12,466 bases of DNA from an uncultured Oscillibacter sp. (GCF_910587525.1 NZ_CAJULS010000066.1:1-12466), one strand, 5' to 3'; positions 5,234 through 12,437 are shown, counted from the first letter of the stretch. Made by a program: numbers and translations. Notes: generated by a model from the letters alone, not told the origin.

Positions 5234-7237
5234 TTATACCAGCAGGGCGATGCGGTACATCAGCAGGGAAACCGTCCAGGCCACAGCGCACTGGGCCGCG
5301 GCTACGCCGGCGGCCTTCCAGCCGGAGCCAAGCTCCCGTTTCACGGCGGAGATGGCCGCCACGCAAGGTGTGTAAAGCAGTGTAAAGGCCAAAAAGCTGA
5401 CAGCGGTGACAGGGGAAAAGAGGGTTCCAAGAGCGGCAGCGGTGACCTCCGCGCCGGAGCCGGTGAGGATACCCAGGGTGGAGATGACGGATTCCTTGGC
5501 GATAAAGCCGGTGATAAGAGCGGTAGAGACCCGCCAATCCCCAAAGCCCAAGGGGGCGAACAGGGGGGCAATCCACGCCCCCACAGCGGCTAGGAGGCTG
5601 TCAGAGCTGTCGGTCACCAAATTCAACCGGGTGTCAAAGGTCTGGAGGAACCAGACGATGATGGTGGCCACAAAGATGATGGTAAAGGCCCTGGTGAGGA
5701 AGTCCTTGGCCTTGTCCCAGCACAGCTGCCACACGCTGCGGGCGGAGGGGAAGCGGTAGTTGGGCAGCTCCATGACAAAGGGCACGGGGTTTCCCCGGAA
5801 GGCGGTGGCCCCCAGCACCTTGGCGGCCACGATCCCCACCAGGATGCCGCCGAAGTACAGCGCGATCATTACCAGGGCGGCGCGGCGGGGAAAGAAGGCG
5901 GCGGAAAAGACGGCGTAGATGGGAATCTTGGCAGAGCAGCTCATGAAGGGCGTCAGCAGGATCGTCATCCGCCGGTCCCGCTCCGAGGCCAAGGTTCGGG
6001 TGGACATGATGGCCGGTACAGAGCAGCCAAAGCCCACCAGCATGGGCACGATGCTGCGGCCGGAGAGGCCGATCTTCCGCAGCAGCTGGTCCATGAAGAA
6101 GGCCACCCGGGCCATATAGCCGGTGTCCTCCAGAATGGAGAGGAAAAAGAACAGCACCACGATGATGGGCAGGAAGCTCAGCACACTGCCCACACCTGCA
6201 AAGGCGCCGTCGATTACCAAGCTGTGAACCACCGGATTCAGGCCGTAGGCCGTGAGCCCCGCGTCCACGGCGGCAGTGAGTGCGGCGATGCCCGCCGCCA
6301 GCAGGTCCGACAGCCCCTGACCCACCACACTGAAGGTCAGGTAGAAGATCAAAAGAATGATGCCAAAGAAGATGGGCAGGGCCAGGTATTTGTTAGTTAC
6401 CACTCGGTCGATGGCCTCGCTGCGGCGGCGCTCCCGAGACTCCTGGCATTTCACCACCGTGCGGGCGCATACGCCCTCAATAAAGTCGTACCGCATGTCC
6501 GCCAAAGCGGCGTTGCGGTCCATGCCGTGCTCCGCCTCCATCTCCTGGACGCTGTGCTCAATGAGCTCCAGCTCGTTCTGGTCCAGCCGCAGCCGCTCCC
6601 GGACATCCCCATCGTCCTCAATGAGCTTAGTGGCGGCAAAGCGCAGCGGGAGACCCGCGGCCTCGGCATGGTCCTCGATCTGGTGGACCACCGCGTGAAT
6701 ACACCGGTGCACCGGGCCGGGGGAGCAGAAGTCGTAAACCGCAGGCGGCGTCTTGCTCCGGGCTGTGGTTACAGCCATGCGGACGAGCTCCTCCACGCCC
6801 TCATTCTTCACGGCGGAGATGGGGACCACCGGGATGCCTAGGGCAGCAGACATGCCCTTGACGTCAATGGTGCCGCCGCCGGCAGTGACCTCGTCCATCA
6901 TATTCAGGGCCAGCACCATGGGAATACGCATCTCCAGCAGCTGGAGAGTCAGGTACAGGTTCCGCTCAATGTTAGTGGCGTCCACGATGTTGATGATGCC
7001 GTCGGGCTTCTGATTGAGGATAAAATCCCGGGTGACGATCTCCTCCGGCGTGTAGGGCCGGATGGAGTAAATGCCTGGCAGATCCACCACCGTACAGTCC
7101 TTCTGCCCCCGGACGGTGCCGGATTTCTGGTCCACCGTCACGCCGGGGAAGTTGCCCACGTGCTGATTGGAGCCGGTAAGCTGGTTGAAGAGCGTAGTCT
7201 TACCGCAGTTTTGGTTGCCGGCCAGAGCGAAGATCAT
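5234..7237 (-). CDS. feoB: Ferrous iron transporter FeoB
   Basis: A 667-residue inner-membrane Fe(II) transporter with an N-terminal GTPase. G motifs: G1 GNQNCGKT at 7-14, G2 with Thr34 in NFPGVTV, G3 DLPG at 52-55, G4 NMMD at 112-115, G5 around SAVKN at 141. A helical spacer domain follows to about 270. The membrane part has the two Gate regions with their conserved cysteines: GFGCSVPA at 402-409 and YTPC at 622-625, plus SCSAKIP at 433-439. Length is within the range of Firmicute FeoB, shorter than the 773 residues of E. coli, with no C-terminal FeoC-like part. Its ATG overlaps the feoA stop (ATGA at 7234-7237), a sign of coupled translation. Ends in TAA followed at once by the binding site of the Cys-rich gene. 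Confidence 0.98.
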   Translation of the reverse strand: MIFALAGNQNCGKTTLFNQLTGSNQHVGNFPGVTVDQKSGTVRGQKDCTVVDLPGIYSIRPYTPEEIVTRDFILNQKPDGIINIVDATNIERNLYLTLQLLEMRIPMVLALNMMDEVTAGGGTIDVKGMSAALGIPVVPISAVKNEGVEELVRMAVTTARSKTPPAVYDFCSPGPVHRCIHAVVHQIEDHAEAAGLPLRFAATKLIEDDGDVRERLRLDQNELELIEHSVQEMEAEHGMDRNAALADMRYDFIEGVCARTVVKCQESRERRRSEAIDRVVTNKYLALPIFFGIILLIFYLTFSVVGQGLSDLLAAGIAALTAAVDAGLTAYGLNPVVHSLVIDGAFAGVGSVLSFLPIIVVLFFFLSILEDTGYMARVAFFMDQLLRKIGLSGRSIVPMLVGFGCSVPAIMSTRTLASERDRRMTILLTPFMSCSAKIPIYAVFSAAFFPRRAALVMIALYFGGILVGIVAAKVLGATAFRGNPVPFVMELPNYRFPSARSVWQLCWDKAKDFLTRAFTIIFVATIIVWFLQTFDTRLNLVTDSSDSLLAAVGAWIAPLFAPLGFGDWRVSTALITGFIAKESVISTLGILTGSGAEVTAAALGTLFSPVTAVSFLAFTLLYTPCVAAISAVKRELGSGWKAAGVAAAQCAVAWTVSLLMYRIALLV

Positions 7238-7464
7238 GACTCACGCACCTCCACCTCGATGTTTCGGGCGTCTTCCTTCCGCAGGGAGAGGGCGTATCCC
7301 CGAACCCGCAGCTCAATGGGGTCCCCCAGCGGAGCAATCTTTTCCACCCGCAGGGCGGTCTTGGGAATCAGTCCCATATCCAGCAGGCGGCAGCGAAGAG
7401 CGCCCTCGCCGCCAACTTGAGTGATGACGGCCTCCTGGCCCAGGGGCAGCAGATCCAGCGTCAT
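7234..7464 (-). CDS. feoA: Ferrous iron transport protein FeoA
   Basis: A 76-residue SH3-like cytoplasmic protein needed for FeoB-dependent iron uptake, thought to bind or stimulate FeoB. The family pattern is clear: an N-terminal LLPLGQEAVITQV strand pair, then RLLDMGLIPKTALRVEK and DPIELRVRGYALSLRKEDA, which match the central FeoA signature (LxxMGhxPG-type turn, then GxxhaLrxxDA). The ATG at 7464 follows a GGAGGG site at 7471-7476. It is the first gene of the operon and shares four bases with feoB. The gene stands divergent from the glyoxalase at 7668, with about 200 bases between for both promoters. Confidence 0.95.
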   Translation of the reverse strand: MTLDLLPLGQEAVITQVGGEGALRCRLLDMGLIPKTALRVEKIAPLGDPIELRVRGYALSLRKEDARNIEVEVRES

Positions 7465-7503
7465 AGATATCCCTCCAAAAGTTAGCCTTTTATAACGGTC
7501 TTT

Positions 7504-7532
7504 AGCGTATCATGGAACAGGACAAACATCAA
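7504..7532 (-). promoter_or_regulatory. Possible feoAB promoter (extended -10)
   Basis: On the minus strand TTGATG (7527-7532) and TACGCT (7504-7509) stand 17 bases apart, and TG precedes the -10 by one base, giving an extended -10. The -10 matches consensus at only half its positions. It is about 40 bases ahead of the feoA start. I saw no convincing Fur- or DtxR-type box. Confidence 0.3.
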
Positions 7533-7618
7533 ACAGGGAATTGACAGAAAAATAGAGAAAGTTGGGCATGTTTTTCGTACAGTCCGATGGTTTCCTCCGC
7601 TCCGGGCGGAAAAATCCC

Positions 7619-7648
7619 TTGCGCAGGCGGAATGGCGTGTGCTATACT
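7619..7648 (+). promoter_or_regulatory. Sigma-A promoter for the glyoxalase gene
   Basis: TTGCGC at 7619-7624 and TATACT at 7643-7648 with an 18-base spacer. The start codon at 7668 lies 20 bases after the -10, so the leader is very short, with a GAGGTGA binding site at 7655-7661. Confidence 0.65.
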
Positions 7649-7667
7649 GCCGGTGAGGTGATGAGAC

Positions 7668-8033
7668 ATGCTGACATTTAACCATTTCAATTTCAACGTA
7701 TCCGATCTCGAGCGGTCCATCCAATTCTACCGGGACGCCCTGGGCCTGGAGGAGGTGCGCCGCAAGGAGGCGAAGGATGGGAGCTTTACCATCGTGTTTT
7801 TGGGGGACGGGAAGACGGACTTCCGCCTGGAGCTGACGTGGCTGCGGGATCATCCCCAGAAATACGACTTGGGGGAGTGCGAGTTCCACCTGGCTCTGGC
7901 GGCGGAGGATTATGAGACCGTTCATCAGAAGCACGCAGGCATGAGCTGCATCTGCTTTGAGAACCCGGACATGGGCATCTATTTCATCAGCGACCCGGAC
8001 GGGTACTGGATCGAGATCATCCCCGCCCGGTGA
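7668..8033 (+). CDS. gloA: Glyoxalase I (lactoylglutathione lyase-like), VOC family
   Basis: A 121-residue metalloenzyme of the vicinal oxygen chelate fold that would isomerise the hemithioacetal of methylglyoxal and a thiol to the S-lactoyl thioester. The four metal ligands of GloA are present in the two beta-alpha-beta-beta-beta halves: His6 (FNHFNFNV), Glu55 (FRLELTW), His74 (EFHLALA) and Glu116 (YWIEIIP). Other GloA-like landmarks are DLERSIQFYRDALGL near the start and ISDPDGYWIE at the end. Length is slightly below the 135 residues of E. coli GloA, lacking only a C-terminal tail, as in the short Ni-type bacterial enzymes. It has its own promoter and terminator and so is a single-gene unit. 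Clostridia often lack glutathione, so the thiol cofactor is uncertain; the symbol rests on similarity. Confidence 0.85.
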   Translation: MLTFNHFNFNVSDLERSIQFYRDALGLEEVRRKEAKDGSFTIVFLGDGKTDFRLELTWLRDHPQKYDLGECEFHLALAAEDYETVHQKHAGMSCICFENPDMGIYFISDPDGYWIEIIPAR

Positions 8034-8041
8034 GGGGATCA

Positions 8042-8079
8042 AAAAAACCGCCTGCGGCGCCAGCCGCAGGCGGTTTTTT
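8042..8079. terminator. Bidirectional rho-independent terminator
   Basis: Perfect 11-bp GC stem (CCGCCTGCGGC at 8048-8058 with 8063-8073), four-base loop, extended by six A-T pairs with A-run 8042-8047 and T-run 8074-8079. It ends the glyoxalase transcript on the plus strand, and by symmetry can stop minus-strand transcripts of the methyltransferase. Confidence 0.9.
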
Positions 8080-8177
8080 GCAGGTGGTGGATCATGGTAC
8101 GCTGTCGGCCGTGGGAGAGAGGCTGGACAAGTCTTCAAGCGGGGCGCCGCCTTTGCGGACAGCCCTGCAATGCCGAA

Positions 8178-9014
8178 TCATTTCTTTGTAAAAACGCCGC
8201 ACATGCTTTCCTCCAGGCCGGTAAAAGGTTTTCCGCAGATGTTGTCAAATATGTCCAGCATTTCAAAGCCCTGATTTCTGATTTCTTCCGCAAATGACGT
8301 CTTGGAATAGATTTGATTCCATATATTAAAGAACTCGCAGCAATCGCCTGTGATTACCAAATACTGCTCCAACGTGTTGGCGGTTCTGTCATAAAATTTG
8401 TTTTTTTGAATTACTACGTGAGGTCTGGGAGACCAAAATCCGGTTTTTTCATATTTTACTGTCTGAATCTCCTGAAAGGAATTTAGATATGGCGTATTGA
8501 ATACATCCAGAATCAAAATGCCGCCCTTTTTCAACGCGTGATGAATTTTTCTCAATAAAATGATTCTATCTTGCGGTGAAAGCACACCAAAATCGCAATA
8601 GACTAAAATTGCAACATCAAACTTATGATCGTGATTCATTTCCAAATAGTTTTGATAATGATAATCGATCTTTCGATTTGTCTCTTTGGCATGGTTTTGG
8701 GCATATATGACAGAACGTTTCGAAAAATCAATACCAGTGACGGAAAAGCCCTGATCATATAAGAGCTCTGCATAAATGCCTGCTCCGCATCCCAAATCTA
8801 AAAGTCTTTTATTTTTTACGTCTTGACAGTAGCCGCAAATCCATGAGACTGATTTTTGAATGGTAGTGAGTTTTCTGGAAGCTCCATCGTGATTTCTATC
8901 TAAATGAGCCGCCAGCATGCTCATTGAAATATGTTCATCATCCCAAAACGGCTTGGAGCTTTTTTCGTAAAGAGGGGGGTCTTCCCTGAAAAAATCTATG
9001 ATTGCACGATTCAT
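8178..9014 (-). CDS. Class I SAM-dependent methyltransferase
   Basis: A 278-residue methyltransferase from the ATG at 9014; an in-frame TTG at 9020 would add two residues and has better spacing to the GAGGAG site at 9026-9031. SAM-binding motif I is LLDLGCGAG at 71-79, with the acidic residue of strand beta-2 in TGIDFS (Asp96), a motif II-like FDVAILVYCDFGVLS and a beta-5 region GGILILDVFN. The family is of the Methyltransf_25/11 kind common in gut Firmicutes and often carried on mobile elements; the methyl acceptor cannot be inferred. The gene is far more AT-rich than its neighbours and uses A/T-ending codons, which points to transfer. It has its own promoter and a short leader ORF ending in the start codon (ATGA), suggesting coupled translation. 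Confidence 0.88.
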   Translation of the reverse strand: MNRAIIDFFREDPPLYEKSSKPFWDDEHISMSMLAAHLDRNHDGASRKLTTIQKSVSWICGYCQDVKNKRLLDLGCGAGIYAELLYDQGFSVTGIDFSKRSVIYAQNHAKETNRKIDYHYQNYLEMNHDHKFDVAILVYCDFGVLSPQDRIILLRKIHHALKKGGILILDVFNTPYLNSFQEIQTVKYEKTGFWSPRPHVVIQKNKFYDRTANTLEQYLVITGDCCEFFNIWNQIYSKTSFAEEIRNQGFEMLDIFDNICGKPFTGLEESMCGVFTKK

Positions 9015-9072
9015 TCCCAAATCGTCTCCTCTATCGGTCTGGCTTCATAGTAAACGGGGTAAACGGGCACAT
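9011..9072 (-). promoter_or_regulatory. Leader of the methyltransferase gene with two overlapping tiny ORFs
   Basis: The region between promoter and start codon holds two short frames. GTG at 9070 opens MPVYPVYYEARPIEETIWE, whose TGA (9011-9013) overlaps the methyltransferase ATG, with the GAGGAG site inside it. In another frame ATG at 9072 opens MCPFTPFTMKPDR, ending in TAG at 9031-9033 right at the binding site. Both read across a 9-bp tandem repeat (GTAAACGGG twice, 9050-9067, plus strand). Neither has a clear binding site of its own, so translation is unproven; the arrangement resembles leader-peptide coupling. Confidence 0.35.
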
Positions 9073-9117
9073 GCTTTGCGCGGCGGTGAATCTTTGGCCT
9101 GCTTTTTAACTCTGCTT

Positions 9118-9146
9118 ACTATAGCACAGAATTTTATGCAATTCAA
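9118..9146 (-). promoter_or_regulatory. Sigma-A promoter of the methyltransferase gene
   Basis: On the minus strand TTGAAT (9141-9146) and TATAGT (9118-9123) are separated by exactly 17 bases, both close to consensus. Expected transcript start near 9111 gives a leader of about 97 bases. Confidence 0.75.
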
Positions 9147-9215
9147 CTAGCTTTGGAGAATTATCAGAACTTTCGGCCGGCAATTATTTTTGAGAGAAAG
9201 TGGGAAAGGAGCTGG

Positions 9216-9244
9216 TTGACTTTGCTATATGGCAGTGGTAAAAT
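9216..9244 (+). promoter_or_regulatory. Sigma-A promoter of the DUF4352-like lipoprotein gene
   Basis: TTGACT at 9216-9221 and TAAAAT at 9239-9244 with a 17-base spacer, near consensus. The leader of about 60 bases can form a small hairpin (9253-9261 with 9270-9277, one bulged T) ahead of the GGAGGGGA binding site at 9301-9308. Confidence 0.75.
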
Positions 9245-9313
9245 ATTTATTGCCCTGCAGGAGACAGCACCTGCGGGAGCATAGAATTTCAGATATTTTT
9301 GGAGGGGATTCAA

Positions 9314-9910
9314 ATGAAACGGTTGTTATCGGTATTGCTGGCGGTGTTCCTGGTGCTGGCCCTGGCGGGCTGCGGGGGCAAGGACTCCGGAAGCCCTGGA
9401 ACGAGCTCCGGCGGCAGCGATAACATTGGCTCTGGCAACGGGGACGTCTATGCTGAGGACGGCTGGGCTGAGGGCCGTCTGGGCGACACCATGCACGCCT
9501 ACTGGTTTAACTACACGGTCAACAGCGCATATACCTGCAGCGAGTTCGCCGGCCGCAAGGCGGCGGAGGGTTGCAAGATGCTGGTGGTGGACATCACGGT
9601 GAAAAATACCGTCACCACCAGCGTGGAGATGTACGACACCGACTTCCAGGCCCAGTGGGGCGGCAGCGGCGATGAGGACTACCGCCTGCCCATCACCACC
9701 GACCCGGAGACTTACGAGGAGCTGGATCCCATCAGCGACGACCAGTTGCCCGGTACATACGCGCTGGGAGTGAACGAGGAGCGCACCGGCCTTCTGGTGT
9801 ACGAAGTACCCGCCGACAGCAAGGATTTCTCCATCTCCTATCTGGAGGCTTTCGAGGAGGGCGATGAGGGAGACACGTTCTTTGTGTACTTCACTCCCGA
9901 GGAGAAGTGA
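9314..9910 (+). CDS. Lipoprotein with DUF4352-like domain
   Basis: A 198-residue membrane-anchored extracellular protein. The ATG at 9314 is preferred over an upstream in-frame start at 9299 because it follows a strong GGAGGGGA site and begins the signal peptide: MKRLL, hydrophobic core, lipobox LAGC with Cys20. A Gly/Ser-rich linker to about residue 45 leads to a beta-sandwich-like domain with the marks of DUF4352: GDTMHAYWFNYTVNSA, then CKMLVVDITVKNT (95-99 being the strand pattern VDITVKN), and late GLLVYEVPADSKDFSISY. Such domains are found in many Firmicute surface lipoproteins; their role is unknown. It is a single-gene unit with its own promoter and a terminator shared with the opposing gene. 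Confidence 0.82.
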   Translation: MKRLLSVLLAVFLVLALAGCGGKDSGSPGTSSGGSDNIGSGNGDVYAEDGWAEGRLGDTMHAYWFNYTVNSAYTCSEFAGRKAAEGCKMLVVDITVKNTVTTSVEMYDTDFQAQWGGSGDEDYRLPITTDPETYEELDPISDDQLPGTYALGVNEERTGLLVYEVPADSKDFSISYLEAFEEGDEGDTFFVYFTPEEK

Positions 9911-9929
9911 CCTGCCCCTTTCGTATGCG

Positions 9930-9964
9930 AAAACCCGGTCCCACCTGCGGTGGGACCGGGTTTT
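9930..9964. terminator. Bidirectional terminator between converging lipoprotein genes
   Basis: Perfect 16-bp stem: AAAACCCGGTCCCACC at 9930-9945 pairs with 9949-9964 around a three-base loop (TGC). A-run and T-run at the two ends let it serve both strands. It begins one base after the stop codon of the minus-strand gene and 19 bases after the plus-strand stop. Confidence 0.9.
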
Positions 9965-9965
9965 G

Positions 9966-10859
9966 TCATCCGGCGGCATTGGGCAGCAGTGTGGTGATCA
10001 GGGCCTCATAGGGCACATCCAGCGTCTGGGCGATATTTTCCGCTGTCAGAGACACAAAGGACAGCTCCAGAGCCTCCGCATCTCCCACAATGCCGTCCCG
10101 CCAGGCCAGGTATTCCGCCCCGTCCACTGGAGGCTCCTCATAGTACCAGTATTCCCCGCTGCCGGCGGAGCCCTGGTGGTAAGTGAAGTTCCAATTGTCG
10201 GTGAGGAGGGTATACAGCATGCCGTCTCCGTCCGCGTCCACATCATGGGGAAAGCCGTTAGAGATCAGAGAGTAGTCCCAGGCGTCTACGGAGCCCATAT
10301 TTTCATACACCCCGCTCTCCAGGGCATAGCGGTGAAGAGTATAAGGCCAGAACTCCCCGGCCCAGCCCTGGTTGTGGGACCAGGGGGCCTCCGCCGCACC
10401 GTTGCTGTAGAAGATGACGCCAGGGAATTCCCGCAGCTCTTCCCGAACTTCACCGGCGGCTTCATCGTAGCCGTAGACGATCTCTGTCTGACCGGCCATA
10501 GCGGCGTTCTGCCAGAGGAGGATCAGCTCCTCAGCGCCGTCACCGTCCACGTCGTGCAGGGCGAAGAGATTGCCCTCGATGCTCTCGATGGAATTGCCGT
10601 CCAGGACAGTGCCGTCCGGCAGGAGCTGGCGGTCATGGGCGGTGCGGAGGATCTCCGCGAAGGCGGCCCGGCGGGCCTCGTCCTCTGTGAGGACGGGCTC
10701 CTCCGGGTTATCCGTATCCGCAGGCGGCGCCTCCGGCGGGGCGGCAGTATCCTGGGCAGGGGCGCCGCCGGGTGGATCGGCGTCCTGGGGCTTTCCGCCG
10801 CAGGCGGTCAGGGACAGGAGAAGGCACAGTAGAAAAAGTATGGAGAAAAAGCGGTTCAT
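9966..10859 (-). CDS. Lipoprotein with Asp-rich (calcium-type) loops, unknown function
   Basis: A 297-residue surface lipoprotein of no family I can name. Lipobox LTAC with Cys20 follows a short hydrophobic signal; a Pro/Ala/Asp-rich linker runs to about residue 55. The folded part carries two acidic loops, DVDGDGAEE at 103-111 and DVDADGDGM at 206-214, which resemble the DxDxDG calcium loops of EF-hand, FG-GAP/VCBS and dockerin proteins. The first is followed by ELILLW, the usual strand after a VCBS-type loop. Similar small lipoproteins are frequent in gut Clostridia. The ATG at 10859 has an AAAGGA site some ten bases upstream. The stop codon lies one base from the shared terminator. No promoter was convincing in the upstream 150 bases. 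Confidence 0.82.
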   Translation of the reverse strand: MNRFFSILFLLCLLLSLTACGGKPQDADPPGGAPAQDTAAPPEAPPADTDNPEEPVLTEDEARRAAFAEILRTAHDRQLLPDGTVLDGNSIESIEGNLFALHDVDGDGAEELILLWQNAAMAGQTEIVYGYDEAAGEVREELREFPGVIFYSNGAAEAPWSHNQGWAGEFWPYTLHRYALESGVYENMGSVDAWDYSLISNGFPHDVDADGDGMLYTLLTDNWNFTYHQGSAGSGEYWYYEEPPVDGAEYLAWRDGIVGDAEALELSFVSLTAENIAQTLDVPYEALITTLLPNAAG

Positions 10860-10973
10860 AGCGGAAAGTCCTTTCTGTCAAAATTGGATAGGGACAGGAT
10901 ACCACACCGCCTGGTGAAAGAAATCTCAAAAGAATTACAAAAGGGATACAGATTCGGGACAGAAATAACAGAG

Positions 10974-11003
10974 GCGGCCCGCCGGAAACCGGCGGGCCGC
11001 TTT
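10974..11003 (-). terminator. Hairpin after the PfkB-kinase gene
   Basis: Perfect 12-bp stem (GCGGCCCGCCGG at 10974-10985 with 10989-11000), loop AAA. It lies 14 bases beyond the kinase stop on the minus strand, where only a weak T-rich stretch (CTCTGTTATTTC) follows; on the plus strand TTT follows. Probably ends the PHP-kinase transcript. Confidence 0.65.
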
Positions 11004-11013
11004 ACTGCTTCGC

Positions 11014-11895
11014 TCAATAGAACGCCCGGATGTAATTGTCCAGATCTGCCCGGGTGCCCATGTAGGGGCCAGGAGTCTCCATTTTTAGAGAGACCAGGGC
11101 CGTGGCGGTGCGGAGGGCGGTGGGAATGTCCGCCGTCAGCCGCTCGTTGATGTAGCAGGCAAAGGTGGTGTCCCCCCGGCCGGTGCGGCCGGAGAGGTTC
11201 CGGGCCTTGATGGGACAGGTGCAGATGTCCTTCCCGTCGTAGACCAGGACCTCGGTGTTGTGGGTAATCAGCACCTCTTTTGCGCCCCAGCCGTAGAGCG
11301 TTTTGGCAGCCTCGGCCCGGTCGGTGAGGCCGGTGAGGATCTCCGCCTCGGCGGCGTCGGTTTTCAAAAAGCGGACATAGGGCAGCATCTCTTTTTTTGC
11401 CGCCCAATCATGGTACACCATCCCGCCGTTCTCCACCCAGCGGAGCATGCACTGCACATCAATGGCCACCATGGCCCGCTCCGCGGCGAAGGGGATCATC
11501 TCGTCGGGAATGTCGCCTCCCACCAGGCCTGCCAGGTGCCAGATTTTGGCGTTGATTTCAGCGGGGACCTCGTCAGTGCGGTAGGGATCGATGACGCTGT
11601 CCACTGTGGAGGTGCGCCGCTCCCGGTCCGGGGTGTGGTAGACGTTTTTGGTCACAAAGGAGTGTGTGCTGGGCAGGGGGTACACGGCAGCGTTGGGGGC
11701 CTTGGCAAAGGCGTCTTTCAGCTCCTCCGGAGCCATGTCCGCCTTGGGCAGCACCGCGATCCTGTGCCCGATGTTGGCGGCGGCAAAGCCGGAGTAATAT
11801 ACGGCGCCGCCGATGGCCTGGACGGTGGCACCGTCGTAGTCCACATTGGTGTCCCGGGCCACCTCGCCGATGATCAGAGAGTCAAACTGGCTCAT
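11014..11895 (-). CDS. PfkB-family carbohydrate or nucleoside kinase
   Basis: A 293-residue cytoplasmic kinase of the ribokinase/PfkB fold that would phosphorylate a hydroxyl of a sugar, nucleoside or inositol with ATP. Seen: N-terminal strand SLIIGEVARDTN, the GG turn of motif 1 (AIGGAVYYSGFAAANIG, about 28-43), KTDAAEAEILTG at 178-189 in the place of the N-x-x-E magnesium motif, and motif 2 GRTGRGDTTFACYI at 236-249 with catalytic base Asp242 in the anion-hole loop (GRGD in place of the usual GAGD). The ATG at 11895 is chosen over an upstream start at 11958 because it has a GGAGGAGG site and overlaps the upstream stop as ATGA. Length is at the short end of the family. Substrate unknown; the coupled PHP gene hints at phosphate-ester metabolism. 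Confidence 0.88.
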   Translation of the reverse strand: MSQFDSLIIGEVARDTNVDYDGATVQAIGGAVYYSGFAAANIGHRIAVLPKADMAPEELKDAFAKAPNAAVYPLPSTHSFVTKNVYHTPDRERRTSTVDSVIDPYRTDEVPAEINAKIWHLAGLVGGDIPDEMIPFAAERAMVAIDVQCMLRWVENGGMVYHDWAAKKEMLPYVRFLKTDAAEAEILTGLTDRAEAAKTLYGWGAKEVLITHNTEVLVYDGKDICTCPIKARNLSGRTGRGDTTFACYINERLTADIPTALRTATALVSLKMETPGPYMGTRADLDNYIRAFY

Positions 11896-12437
11896 TTTGC
11901 CTCCTCCTTCCGAATGGCCTCGTCGGCCTCTACAAATTCCTGAAACGCAGGGCTCCACAGGTGGAAACTGCGGCTTTCAATGACGGCCTTATAGGCGAAG
12001 GAGTCCTGAACCCGCTCCGGAAGGACCACGGCGGTTCTGGCCTCGTCGCCGTCCCGGTGCGTGTCGGACCCCGCCAGACGGAGGTACTCGGGATGGCGGC
12101 GGCAGAGCTCCAGCGCCTTATCGTTGTTGTTCTCATGGCGGGGGTTGCCGTTGATGATCTCCGCGCCGTGGACAACGGTCTCCTGCACCGGAGCGCTGCC
12201 CTTGCGGAAGGGGTGGGCGTGGATAATGAGAACCTGGTCGTGGAACTTGTTGAAGAATTCCTGGGCGGTCATGCAGCAGGCGTAGGGGTTGGAGCGGAGC
12301 CACTGCTCGTCGATGCCGTAGACCAGATAGTCGTTGTCATTCTCGGGAAAGCGGAACTCCGCTCCCAGGAGCACATCGAAGCCTACCTCGTCGCCCCGCT
12401 TCTTGGAGGCGTAGTTCACTATCATAATCGCAATCAA
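11892..12437 (-). pseudogene. PHP-domain phosphoesterase lacking its N-terminal part
   Basis: The open frame (181 codons from a TTG at 12437, or 177 from ATG 12425) encodes the later two thirds of a PHP-type metal-dependent phosphoesterase: GAEFRF with Glu27, IIHAHP with His73 and His75, EIINGNPRHENN, and AGSDTH with Asp125 and His127. The N-terminal HxH motif and the following DH motif, which supply part of the trinuclear metal site, are absent, and intact relatives start about 60-80 residues earlier. An in-frame TAA lies at 12444-12446 and no binding site precedes either start. So the gene is truncated, frameshifted or interrupted at about 12425, or the window edge is an assembly edge. Its stop overlaps the kinase ATG, so the pair was built as one operon. 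Without the missing motifs activity is unlikely. Confidence 0.7.

Noticed and set aside
4957..5385. Plus-strand 142-codon open frame across the end of the feo operon
   Set aside because: Ala/Gly/Arg/Pro-rich antisense translation of the Cys-rich gene and the feoB 3' end, with no ribosome site.
6224..6841. Plus-strand open frame of 205 codons inside feoB
   Set aside because: Shadow of the FeoB coding sequence, which carries all GTPase and gate motifs on the other strand.
7541..7546. TTGACA as a -35 element for the glyoxalase gene
   Set aside because: No -10 at the right spacing; the TTGCGC/TATACT pair at 7619-7648 fits much better.
7465..7667. Riboswitch or metal-regulator box between feoA and the glyoxalase gene
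   Set aside because: No conserved riboswitch fold and no convincing Fur or DtxR palindrome could be recognised by eye.
11896..11958. Upstream in-frame start for the PfkB kinase
   Set aside because: The added residues read across the end of the PHP gene in another frame; ATG 11895 has a GGAGGAGG site and an ATGA overlap.
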